NCBI GenBank assembly: GCA_014730055.1
Contig: WJIV01000185.1
Span: forward strand, 1 to 12,342
Direction: 5' to 3'
Source: Candidatus Bathyarchaeota archaeon
Lineage (GTDB): Archaea > Thermoproteota > Bathyarchaeia > TCS64
Length of the DNA: 12,342 bases
The position numbers were made by a program, and so were the translations under genes. The notes below the pieces were generated by a model. The model saw nothing but the letters and a program-made list of their open reading frames with translations. It made no database searches and was not told the DNA's origin. Positions 1-6,098 of this stretch are shown here, in pieces (within the stretch, counting starts at the first letter, position 1; each line of letters begins with the position of its first letter).

Positions 1-143
1 CCCTCATTAATCATATTATCAGACATAACAAGCCCGCAAGCACCACAAATCCTCTCCCCGGATTTATCATCATTAATTACATGTGTGCTTCCACATTCCG
101 GGCAAACATCCGGGTTATCAATTTTATTATTGCTTTTTAACAT
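1..143 (-). CDS. tfb: Transcription initiation factor B (TFB/TFIIB), N-terminal part only
   Basis: This is the first 47 codons of a leftward gene that leaves the window at base 1. The ATG is at 143-141. The protein opens with a short polar lead and then a TFIIB-type zinc ribbon: C14-P-E-C17-G-S and C33-G-A-C36-G-L-V, the CPxCGS...CxxCGLV pattern of archaeal TFB. TFB bridges TBP on the TATA box and RNA polymerase, its zinc ribbon contacting the polymerase dock domain (family knowledge). The B-reader and cyclin repeats lie outside the window, so completeness cannot be judged. It is a second TFB besides the gene at 10798, and the two ribbons differ in sequence. Other zinc-ribbon proteins are possible but the match to TFB is close. 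Confidence 0.85.
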   Translation of the reverse strand, partial: MLKSNNKIDNPDVCPECGSTHVINDDKSGERICGACGLVMSDNMINE

Positions 144-182
144 CAATTTAAATAGCACCTTTGCGCATCGCTGAGAATAACC

Positions 183-218
183 GAATTCCCACCGGAATAC
201 TCTCTAGCGAACAGAGTA
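183..218 (-). promoter_or_regulatory. Tandem hairpins in the 5' leader of the TFB gene
   Basis: Two perfect inverted repeats abut: a 6-bp stem (198-203 with 213-218, 9-base loop) and a 5-bp stem (185-189 with 194-198, 4-base loop). They share base 198, so they would compete or stack. Both lie in the predicted leader, the first beginning almost at the predicted RNA 5' end. A regulatory role is inference. Confidence 0.35.
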
Positions 219-237
219 GCGTATCACCTTCTTTCGG

Positions 238-253
238 GTATTTATATTTTTCC
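238..253 (-). promoter_or_regulatory. TATA box and BRE of the leftward TFB gene
   Basis: On the minus strand a purine-rich GGGGAAA run precedes AAATATAAATA, a textbook archaeal BRE plus TATA box. Its centre is near 245, which predicts a start site near 219 and a leader of about 75 bases before the ATG at 143. This is much longer than the leaders of the other genes here. Confidence 0.6.
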
Positions 254-254
254 C

Positions 255-293
255 CTATAACTACTATAGAAGCTATAGAGAGAACTATCTATA
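255..293. repeat. Array of CTATA/CTATAG elements between two promoters
   Basis: CTATA occurs at 255, 264, 273 and 289, with CTATC at 285. The first three are spaced exactly 9 bases apart, and two are the palindrome CTATAG (264-269, 273-278). The array lies directly upstream of the BRE/TATA of the leftward TFB gene, in the gap before the rightward phosphorylase gene. It could be a protein-binding array or simple AT-rich drift. No protein can be assigned to it. The rest of gap 144-393 holds the TFB leader, a weak AACCC/GGGTT hairpin near 306-323, and the promoter described next. Confidence 0.3.
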
Positions 294-346
294 AACTAGT
301 ATATAACCCCGTGTTTCTCGGGTTTATCAAATTTACTCTGAAACTT

Positions 347-372
347 ATGGATCAGGGATCCATTATAATATT
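347..372 (+). promoter_or_regulatory. Palindrome abutting a TATA box, promoter of the phosphorylase gene
   Basis: A perfect 7-3-7 inverted repeat, ATGGATC-AGG-GATCCAT (347-363), is followed at once by TTATAATATT (363-372). The TATA centre is about 26 bases before the ATG at 394, which predicts a leaderless or nearly leaderless mRNA. The palindrome covers the BRE position, where a bound repressor would block TFB. As RNA it would lie upstream of the start site, so a DNA operator is the more likely reading. Confidence 0.45.
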
Positions 373-393
373 GTAAATTCATTGAGATAAGCT

Positions 394-1254
394 ATGAATG
401 ACATTCCAGAGGTTAAAATAGCAGTCCTCGGAGGCTCAACAATCATTGGCTCCGGGTTCCCCTATAAGTATGAAGGTGTAAAAGTTATTGCAGACGAACA
501 GGTATACGAGACACCATTTGGTGAATCAGCTCCATTTACACTTGCAAAGGCAGGGGAGAGAGAGTTTCTCTATTGTCCTTTTCACGGGATAAATCGTAAT
601 ATTCGTAACACTGAGCCCGATAGCAGCGGTGAAAGAGTTTTCTACGTTTTGTGGAAGGCGGGGGTGAAAAAGATACTGGGTACAGCCCTTTGTGGCTCAA
701 CTAACAGGCTTCTTGATCCGGGTGACGCTGTAATCCCCGATGATTTTGTCGATTATACAACAAAACGACCCCAGATGCTAATGGTCTCTCTTCAGGATAA
801 GGGTCTAGATGTGTCACGGTTCAGCTATCGGCTTCATCAACCCATGTGCCCGGTTTTGAGTAAGCATCTTGTAGAATCATGTGAGGCTGCAGGGTTTCCA
901 AGGGTTTTCAAGAGGGGGATAGTGGGTGTCGCTGAAGGTCCTAGGCTCGAGAGTCCCGCTGAGATAATGCTGAGATATACGAATATGGGTATAGATGTTG
1001 TTACCATGAACCTTGTACCTGAGGTTTTCTTCGCGAGGGAGATAGGTGCTTGTTATGCAGCTTTGGAACTTGTTTCAAACTATGGGGAAGGATTAATTGA
1101 TCCTAGATGGGAGGGTTCCATGGCTTTCAAGGATTTTCAGGAGAAGTGGAATAAACCGGGAGCAAGAGCTCTTCTAGATGCGATTAAAGCTATCGATGTG
1201 GAGGATGGGTCCTGTGGATGTGCTAATTATAGGTGGAAGAGTATTCTTCTCTAG
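394..1254 (+). CDS. MTAP/PNP-family nucleoside phosphorylase with PNP-like specificity residues
   Basis: 286 residues, the usual length for archaeal 5'-methylthioadenosine phosphorylase (MTAP) relatives, which split purine nucleosides with phosphate. Visible motifs are a phosphate-site H64-G with R68, the GTALCGST...LDPGDAVIPDDFVDYTTKR block (about 96-125), EGPRLESPAE (181-190), MNLVPE (205-210) and a C-terminal C274-G-C276, like the CXC disulfide of hyperthermophilic archaeal MTAPs. MTAP has Ser and Asp where this protein has Glu185 and Asn229, matching by motif alignment Glu201 and Asn243 of human PNP, which read 6-oxopurines. The substrate may therefore be inosine/guanosine or methylthioinosine rather than methylthioadenosine (inference). 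The first loop GGSTIIGS also departs from the usual GGTGL. The ATG fits a leaderless promoter. It ends 3 bases before the convergent dipeptidase gene. Confidence 0.85.
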   Translation: MNDIPEVKIAVLGGSTIIGSGFPYKYEGVKVIADEQVYETPFGESAPFTLAKAGEREFLYCPFHGINRNIRNTEPDSSGERVFYVLWKAGVKKILGTALCGSTNRLLDPGDAVIPDDFVDYTTKRPQMLMVSLQDKGLDVSRFSYRLHQPMCPVLSKHLVESCEAAGFPRVFKRGIVGVAEGPRLESPAEIMLRYTNMGIDVVTMNLVPEVFFAREIGACYAALELVSNYGEGLIDPRWEGSMAFKDFQEKWNKPGARALLDAIKAIDVEDGSCGCANYRWKSILL

Positions 1255-1257
1255 GTC

Positions 1258-2268
1258 TTATTTATCCAGGACGTTTTTGAATAACCTCAAATGATTGGCA
1301 CCCAATATTTTACTGATATCTTCCTCACTATATTCTCTTTTAAATAGTTCCTGTGTTATCGCTGGCATATGAGTCACGTCCTCCAGCCCAATTGGAGTAT
1401 AAGGTATTCCGTCAAAGTCGCTTCCTAAACCCACATGATCTGGTCCAACAAGGTTTACAATATGATCGATATGATCTACAACTCCTCCAACTGTTGCGAT
1501 ATCCGGGTGCACGAAACTAGGGGCAAAATTCATGCCCATAACCCCATCCATTTCAGCAAGGGCCACAATCATATCGTCCGTCATATTTCTAGGGTGATCA
1601 CATATCGCTCTAGAATTACTGTGACTAGCAATAATGGGGTTATTCGCGTTATCTACTACGTCCCAGAAGCCCTCATCATTAAGATGACTAACATCCACTA
1701 GGATTCCCAGTCTTTCAAGCTCATCGACAGACTGGATTCCAAGCTGACTTAATCCTCCTCCAGTTCTTCTATCTGAGACCCCATCAGCTAATTGATTTCT
1801 TAGACTGTGGACAAGTCCTACTATCCTCACACCGAGTTCATAAAATATCCCGAATAGCTCAACCTTCCCTTCGATTACATCAGCTCCTTCGATGCTTAGC
1901 ATGAGAGCTATCTTTCCTTCTTCTTTTGCTCTCAATATCTCATCGTGGTTTCGCACCGGAGTTACAAGGTTTTTATTCAACTCGCACTCATGATTAAACC
2001 TTGAGATCATCTCTAAAGCTGTCCTTAAAGGATAAGTTGGTGTCCTGCTTCTCTCACTACTTATTGCGAAAACCTGACAATCTACTCCTCCATCTCTAAG
2101 CCGGGGAAAGTCAATGTGCCCAAGACCTGTTCTCTCTCCAAGGTTTGTGTCGCTCCTGTCATCCCACATACTATCCTTTCTGGAAGTAAATTGTCCTAGG
2201 AGACACTTCAAGGTATCACAGTGAGTATCAACTACGTTTGATTCCTTATGCAGTTCCAAATATTCCAA
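1258..2268 (-). CDS. Membrane dipeptidase-like metallopeptidase, peptidase family M19
   Basis: 336 residues. The family hydrolyses dipeptides, often with a D-residue at the C-terminal side, using two zinc ions. All ligand motifs of the renal dipeptidase family are visible: H16-x-D18 in VVDTHCDTL, E127 in SIEGAD, H195 in VDVSHLND, H216 in ASHSNSR, and the substrate-binding aspartate D294 in LGSDFDG. There is no signal peptide or anchor, so a cytoplasmic enzyme is likely, unlike the membrane-bound animal protein. The start is a TTG at 2268-2266, fixed by GGGAGA (2273-2278) five bases upstream; no ATG lies near. It is divergent from the split-barrel gene. A related amidohydrolase substrate is possible, since M19 members vary. 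Confidence 0.9.
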   Translation of the reverse strand: MEYLELHKESNVVDTHCDTLKCLLGQFTSRKDSMWDDRSDTNLGERTGLGHIDFPRLRDGGVDCQVFAISSERSRTPTYPLRTALEMISRFNHECELNKNLVTPVRNHDEILRAKEEGKIALMLSIEGADVIEGKVELFGIFYELGVRIVGLVHSLRNQLADGVSDRRTGGGLSQLGIQSVDELERLGILVDVSHLNDEGFWDVVDNANNPIIASHSNSRAICDHPRNMTDDMIVALAEMDGVMGMNFAPSFVHPDIATVGGVVDHIDHIVNLVGPDHVGLGSDFDGIPYTPIGLEDVTHMPAITQELFKREYSEEDISKILGANHLRLFKNVLDK

Positions 2269-2305
2269 TAATTCTCCCTATTGTTAATTGTAGTGTGGTC
2301 TTATT

Positions 2306-2322
2306 TGAGTTATCTTAAATCT
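2306..2322. promoter_or_regulatory. Shared two-way TATA region between dipeptidase and split-barrel genes
   Basis: The near-palindromic element TTATCTTAAAT (minus strand ATTTAAGATAA) centres near 2316. Reading right it predicts a start near 2342, 11 bases before ATG 2353. Reading left it predicts a start near 2290, giving a 22-base leader that includes the GGGAGA site of the M19 gene. One element may serve both genes, or two overlapping ones. Confidence 0.4.
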
Positions 2323-2352
2323 GGTAAAATGTCTTTTTGCGTGTGTACCAAG

Positions 2353-2751
2353 ATGGTAAAGCTAGATGATAAGATTCGTGAGGCTTTTTCCTCTCAGAGA
2401 ACTATACCAATGGCAACTGTGAACAAGGAAGGGATTCCAAATGTTATTTACGTTGGAATGTGGTGGTGGGAGGACGAAGAGACCCTGTGTGTCATTAACA
2501 ATTATCTCCGAAAGACCTTGAAGAATATACATGATAACGGTTGGGCAAGTTTCGTATGTTGGGGAAAGAATGGTAGCTTCCAGATTAAATGCAAAGCTGA
2601 AGATATAACAGAGGGACCTGTCTATGAAAAGGGACATAAAATAGCAACTGATCGCGAAAAACCATTCCCAGGGCGGAGCGTTATCGCCTGTAAAGTAGTT
2701 GAGTTATATCAGGGGAGCGGTGGAGAAGGAGCCGGAGATAGGATCCTTTAG
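2353..2751 (+). CDS. Pyridoxamine 5'-phosphate oxidase-like FMN-binding split-barrel protein
   Basis: 132 residues from the ATG at 2353. The sequence KIREAFSSQRTIPMATVNKEGIPNV is the usual opening of split-barrel flavoproteins (PNPOx-like), followed by a beta-rich core (WWWEDEETLCVINNYLRKT, then NGWASFVCW) and the closing VIACKVVELY strand. Such proteins bind FMN, F420 or heme as dimers, and the exact reaction is not predictable from the fold. An in-frame ATG at 2329 and a TTG at 2281 exist, but the TATA position near 2316 predicts transcription beginning after both, and homology starts at KLDDKI, so 2353 is preferred. The stop lies 2 bases from the stop of the convergent DUF2153-like gene. 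The PNPOx biosynthetic enzyme itself is longer, so a true role in vitamin B6 synthesis is unlikely. Confidence 0.8.
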   Translation: MVKLDDKIREAFSSQRTIPMATVNKEGIPNVIYVGMWWWEDEETLCVINNYLRKTLKNIHDNGWASFVCWGKNGSFQIKCKAEDITEGPVYEKGHKIATDREKPFPGRSVIACKVVELYQGSGGEGAGDRIL

Positions 2752-2753
2752 AA

Positions 2754-3083
2754 TTAAATTACGAAATTTGATCCTTCTTCCTGTCTTTGTTTACCTAGCC
2801 CTTTATTCATACCAAAATCCGTTATATCTCGATCGTATTCGACGAACTGAATCACCATGTCAATTATCTTATCGCTCATGTTCTTCAGCTCCTCCTGACT
2901 GAACTGGCTCATAATCTCCGGGCTATTAACCCACTGCATCCATCCCCCGAGGCTCTGGCTAAGAGCACCAAAGGCGAACCTCATGTTCTTCACCATCTCA
3001 AGACGATCAGCATCGCTATTTTCTTTGAGTGATTCCAGTTGATCTATGGTTTTCTGAGTCCTATCTATCCAGCTAGCGTTCAT
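2754..3083 (-). CDS. DUF2153-like archaeal protein of unknown function
   Basis: 109 residues, predicted almost all helical, acidic and soluble. The block WIDRTQKTIDQLESL...LEMVKNMRFAFGALSQSLGGWMQWVNSPEIMSQFSQEEL (about 5-66) resembles the archaeal family DUF2153 as I remember it, known mainly from Thermoproteota. No catalytic motif is seen. The ATG at 3083 is chosen over an upstream TTG at 3122 because a TATA-like GTTTAAAG (3113-3120, minus strand) sits about 33 bases upstream of it, giving a leader of about 7 bases and placing the TTG outside the transcript. The C-terminal tail (KGLGKQRQEEG) is charged and probably disordered. It is divergent from the tRNA gene and convergent with the split-barrel gene. 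The family name is likely, the function unknown. Confidence 0.7.
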   Translation of the reverse strand: MNASWIDRTQKTIDQLESLKENSDADRLEMVKNMRFAFGALSQSLGGWMQWVNSPEIMSQFSQEELKNMSDKIIDMVIQFVEYDRDITDFGMNKGLGKQRQEEGSNFVI

Positions 3084-3112
3084 AATTGTCGCTTTACTTC
3101 TGTTATGGCAGA

Positions 3113-3120
3113 CTTTAAAC
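3113..3120 (-). promoter_or_regulatory. TATA box of the DUF2153-like gene
   Basis: GTTTAAAG on the minus strand, centred about 33 bases before ATG 3083. It supports that start and a very short leader. It does not fit the TTG at 3122, which lies upstream of it. Confidence 0.45.
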
Positions 3121-3143
3121 AATATGGGTCTTACCAGATTGAA

Positions 3144-3152
3144 GATTTAAAT
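3144..3152 (+). promoter_or_regulatory. TATA box of the tRNA-Ser gene
   Basis: GATTTAAAT, centred near 3148, about 32 bases before the mature tRNA 5' end at 3180. This implies a 5' trailer of a few bases for RNase P to remove. It lies next to the divergent DUF2153-like promoter. Confidence 0.5.
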
Positions 3153-3179
3153 TCCTGTTGTGTGGATTATTGCTGGTGC

Positions 3180-3266
3180 GCCGGGGTCGCTTAGCCTGGC
3201 AGAGCGCCAGCCTGGAAAGCTGGTGTCCTAACGGACGCAAGGGTTCAAATCCCTTTCCCGGCGCCA
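3180..3266 (+). tRNA. tRNA-Ser(GGA), with encoded CCA
   Basis: The full class II cloverleaf can be drawn. Acceptor stem GCCGGGG (3180-3186) pairs with TCCCGGC (3256-3262), including one G-T pair. The D-arm is GCT...AGC with the GG of the D-loop. Anticodon stem CCAGC/GCTGG (3207-3211, 3219-3223) frames the loop CTGGAAA, so the anticodon is GGA (3214-3216), reading UCC and UCU. A long variable arm follows, GTCC-TAAC-GGAC, as expected for serine, then T-arm AAGGG/CCCTT with loop TTCAAAT. The discriminator is G73 (3263), a serine identity base, and CCA (3264-3266) is encoded. No intron is present. Confidence 0.96.
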
Positions 3267-3321
3267 TCACCATAGCTTATTCTTAAAATATCTTAAGACA
3301 TTATAGTATCAGTGAGTATTA

Positions 3322-3957
3322 ATGAATAAAGTATTGAAGAATATCTATAACCTAGATCATTCAGAGGCTGGAGATCACAGCCTTGAGTCGTGGATCTTGA
3401 ACTGTGAAGAAGGGGTAGTAATCGTAGATGGAGGAATGACACCTAAAGCTGTTCAGAATATCGAGGATGGATTAAAGGATTTAGGTAAAAAATGGACCGA
3501 TGTTTCCCTGATATTAATTACACATAAACATGGGGATCACATCAAGAACCTCCCACGACTGGTTGAGTTAACAAATGCTCCTGTCAAAGCTGAGGAGCAT
3601 GAAGCCCCATTAATAAAGGACGCCGTTGGGGTTGAAGTTGATGGGTTAAAACACAATGAGCTGATTCCATATTGTGGAGGAATTCAGGTTATCCACGTTC
3701 CTGGACACTCCGAGGGCAACGCGTGCTACTATCTTAACAAGCACAAGGCCATAATTGCCGGAGATACGATTTTCGAGGATGATAAGGGAGAGCTGTGCCC
3801 ACCCCCAGAGAGATACTGCCTTGATGTTAAACAGGCCACTAAGGAGATAAAAAGGCTGCTTGAGTATGAGTTTAATTCTTTGCTTATAACCCACGGTGAA
3901 GACATTGAACAAAACGCTAAGAGGAAAGTGGAGCAGCTTGTAGAAAGGACTAGCTAA
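3322..3957 (+). CDS. Metallo-beta-lactamase-fold hydrolase
   Basis: 211 residues, the size of single-domain MBL-fold hydrolases (glyoxalase II-like group). Metal ligands are all present: T-H68-x-H70-x-D72-H73 (HxHxDH), H129 in HVPGHSEG, D148 in IAGDTIF, and H191 in LLITHGED, so a two-metal site is expected. The early strand VVIVDGGM (32-39) is also typical. The substrate cannot be read from the motifs; thioesters, lactones and nucleic acid-like esters all occur in the superfamily, but the beta-CASP insertion of RNA nucleases is absent. ATG 3322 follows a weak GTGAG site and a TATA-like CTTAAAATA (3284-3292), predicting a leader of about 8 bases. The 3' end overlaps the convergent EamA gene by 4 bases. 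Confidence 0.85.
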   Translation: MNKVLKNIYNLDHSEAGDHSLESWILNCEEGVVIVDGGMTPKAVQNIEDGLKDLGKKWTDVSLILITHKHGDHIKNLPRLVELTNAPVKAEEHEAPLIKDAVGVEVDGLKHNELIPYCGGIQVIHVPGHSEGNACYYLNKHKAIIAGDTIFEDDKGELCPPPERYCLDVKQATKEIKRLLEYEFNSLLITHGEDIEQNAKRKVEQLVERTS

Positions 3958-4796
3958 GTTTTCTTTCTAGATCCAATATATGCTCCTACTATAAGGAGAA
4001 GCATCGCAAACCCTGATATTAGTGTCAATTTTTTTCCTCCCGCTAAAATAAGCCAGAATGTTGAGAGAAGAGGTGTAAGGTATGTTATTGAACCGATTAC
4101 TCTAGGATCACCTTCCTTCATGGCCATATCCCAGAAAAAGAAAGCGGATCCCATTGGCCCCAATCCCAACAAAAACATGTAAAGCCATTCAGATCCATCC
4201 GGGATATAAAAACCTCCTTTATTTAAACTGACCAAATAAAAGAGCAATGAGAAAATTCCAGAAATCATACAGAAACCCCCAACGGCAGAGGTTGGAAAAG
4301 AAGAAACCTTCTTACTCATCAAGGAGTAGACTGCCCAAATTAAAGCTGCTCCGATTGCCAGAAAATATCCTGGAAGATACTTCCACTCTAAACTTATCTT
4401 ACCTCCAGTGATTATAATCCCCGCACCCGCTAAACCTAATAATGCTCCTAAAATATGATTTGTATCGAGACTATATTCTGGAAAAATTACGGGAGAGAGT
4501 AGCACTATAAGAAGTGGCCAGAGGTAATTTAGTAGGTTAGCCTCGATCACGGGTGAATATTTGTAAGCAGTGAATATGAGAAAATGGTATCCAAATATTC
4601 CACCTATACCAATTAATAGGGTCCTTTTAGGGACACTCCATTCCTTAATCTTTATTGTACTCAAGATTCCACTTGTGCTTAGGGCCACACCAACTAATAG
4701 GAAACTTGGAACATTTTCAAGTTTAGAACCTAATATTGCAAGTGTACTCCATATTAGCACAGCTGTAATTGCATAAAGATATGATTTTGTGCTCAT
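3954..4796 (-). CDS. EamA-family (drug/metabolite) transporter, YddG-like
   Basis: 280 residues, almost wholly hydrophobic, with about ten membrane helices in two repeats of five, the layout of EamA/DMT carriers. The first half has WSTLAILGSK and ANLLNYLWPLLIVLLSP; the second repeats the theme with GAALIWAVYSLMSKK and a final YLTPLLSTFWLILAGGKKLT, the common end of EamA domains. The NYLWP motif recalls the YddG group of aromatic amino acid exporters, but substrate in this superfamily is not safely read from sequence. The ATG at 4796 lies about 25 bases after an AT-rich TATA region, so the mRNA is probably leaderless. It is head to head with the MFS gene. The gene is clearly AT-richer than genes further right. 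Confidence 0.88.
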   Translation of the reverse strand: MSTKSYLYAITAVLIWSTLAILGSKLENVPSFLLVGVALSTSGILSTIKIKEWSVPKRTLLIGIGGIFGYHFLIFTAYKYSPVIEANLLNYLWPLLIVLLSPVIFPEYSLDTNHILGALLGLAGAGIIITGGKISLEWKYLPGYFLAIGAALIWAVYSLMSKKVSSFPTSAVGGFCMISGIFSLLFYLVSLNKGGFYIPDGSEWLYMFLLGLGPMGSAFFFWDMAMKEGDPRVIGSITYLTPLLSTFWLILAGGKKLTLISGFAMLLLIVGAYIGSRKKT

Positions 4797-4812
4797 ACAT
4801 TGTTTTTAGTAA

Positions 4813-4848
4813 TTTAATATTAAAAATATAATCGAAGTTCATAAAATC
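4813..4848. promoter_or_regulatory. Divergent promoters of the EamA and MFS genes
   Basis: The 75-base gap holds TTTAATATTAAA (4813-4824), a perfect 12-base palindrome that serves as leftward TATA at the right distance for a leaderless EamA start, and CATAAAATC (4840-4848), about 28 bases before the MFS ATG at 4872. Neither gene has a Shine-Dalgarno site. The palindrome may be only the symmetry of an AT-rich box. Confidence 0.45.
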
Positions 4849-4871
4849 AAGTAAACGTCTAAGATAATTTC

Positions 4872-6062
4872 ATGGCAAAGCCCAAGTGGTGGAACTATAA
4901 CCATACATTACTTGTTCTAACTTGGTCGGGCTGGATAAGCATATATTTAGCAAGATCAGTGCTGCCTCCAGTCCTACCGGTCCTAGCAGAGGAACTAGGA
5001 TTAACATATACACAATCAGGCTTACAGGAAACTGCTTATTTGATTGGATATATAATAATCAAAATTCCAGCTGGATTGCTAGCTAATAGGATCGGTCAAA
5101 AGAAGGTGCTTGCTATAAGTATGATTGGCTATGGCCTGGCCAACTTACTTATTTCAGTAGCAGCAGGATTTTATGAAATCTTCGTATTACGCTTGTTAGT
5201 TGGACTATTTCAGGGTATTCATCTTCCCATTTCAAATGCTCTATTATCGGATAGATTTAAAGAAAAACAAAATATAGCTATTGGTATAAATGAATCAGGG
5301 CCAAATATTGGGAATACCTTGGCTTATCCGATAGCTGTATTTATACTAAGTTTATATGGGTGGCGTTATGCTTTTGCCCTTCTGAGTCTCCCTGCTTTTC
5401 TCCTAAGCTTGGCAACATTTACCCTGATGAAACCAGAATTCGTAGTTTCGAATATTGAAATTAAAGAGCAAAATGATAACCTTAGAAATTATATACATAT
5501 ATTACTTCCATTGGCCATTGCTCATGGTACTTACAATTTAATTTTAAGGACGACATTTACGTTTACACCCATATTCTTAGTTGAATTTCGTGGTATTTCT
5601 ATTGATACGGCCGGTCTGATATCAACAATATTACCTCTTGCTGGGATATTTGCAAAAATTAGCAGTGGGTTTATCTCAGATTATTTTGGTGGTAAGAACT
5701 CGATTTGTGTAGCAATATTCCTGAGTTCTTTCTTCCTATCATCATTAGTACTAGTTCCGGTTAACTCAGTCCTACCCCTAAATCTAATTTTTCTCGGACT
5801 TTCTCTTTATTCTTTTTCTCCAATAATCTATTCATCCACAACTTCTTCACTTCCGTCAAACTATAAATCTACGGGGCTTGGTCTAGTAACTATGTTTGGA
5901 AATTTTGTTGGCGCAATTTCAACTACCCTAATAGGAAAATTGATTGATATTAGAGGATTCAGCTACTCCTTTTTACTCTTATCACTATTGAGCTTAGTAT
6001 CAGCTGCAATAATCTTTATCTCTTTAGATTTAAAGGCGCTAAATAATCCTGAAAAATCATGA
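4872..6062 (+). CDS. Major facilitator superfamily transporter
   Basis: 396 residues with about twelve hydrophobic helices, the standard MFS size. The loop between helices 2 and 3 carries the MFS motif A variant G-x-L-A-N-R-x-G-x-K-K (GLLANRIGQKK, about 68-78), and an equivalent, KISSGFISDYFGGKN, begins the second half near residue 262. WRYAF (about 164) after helix 5 is also common in MFS proteins. No substrate-specific motif is recognised. A proton-coupled importer or exporter is expected. The ATG at 4872 is the first in frame and fits the leaderless promoter. GC content is low (sampled lines about 27-37 percent, against 48-52 percent in lines sampled from the right part), suggesting acquisition with neighbours. 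The next gene starts 36 bases downstream and may be co-transcribed. Confidence 0.88.
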   Translation: MAKPKWWNYNHTLLVLTWSGWISIYLARSVLPPVLPVLAEELGLTYTQSGLQETAYLIGYIIIKIPAGLLANRIGQKKVLAISMIGYGLANLLISVAAGFYEIFVLRLLVGLFQGIHLPISNALLSDRFKEKQNIAIGINESGPNIGNTLAYPIAVFILSLYGWRYAFALLSLPAFLLSLATFTLMKPEFVVSNIEIKEQNDNLRNYIHILLPLAIAHGTYNLILRTTFTFTPIFLVEFRGISIDTAGLISTILPLAGIFAKISSGFISDYFGGKNSICVAIFLSSFFLSSLVLVPVNSVLPLNLIFLGLSLYSFSPIIYSSTTSSLPSNYKSTGLGLVTMFGNFVGAISTTLIGKLIDIRGFSYSFLLLSLLSLVSAAIIFISLDLKALNNPEKS

Positions 6063-6098
6063 AATTCTTATTTTTCCAGAATAAATTACTTGCTGCCT

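Noticed and set aside
160..260. Possible small RNA or tRNA-like gene in the hairpin-rich region
   Set aside because: No tRNA arms or T-loop can be fitted and no paired C and D boxes (RUGAUGA/CUGA) are present on one strand. A leader of TFB explains the hairpins better.
161..376. Rightward 71-codon open frame in the gap before the phosphorylase gene
   Set aside because: It starts at TTG without an SD, overlaps promoters and hairpins, and its product has no recognisable domain. It ends directly before the phosphorylase promoter.
1435..1701. Rightward open frame inside the M19 gene
   Set aside because: It lies antisense to conserved M19 motifs and shows no domain or promoter of its own.
2362..2637. 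Leftward open frame inside the split-barrel gene
   Set aside because: Antisense shadow of a conserved coding region.
3267..3300. Hairpin terminator after the tRNA
   Set aside because: No stable hairpin or run of T's follows; TCTTAAGA is only an AT-rich palindrome within the next promoter.
4813..4824. TTTAATATTAAA as a repressor site
   Set aside because: The palindrome is a low-complexity AT box at exactly the TATA position of the EamA gene, so it needs no further explanation.
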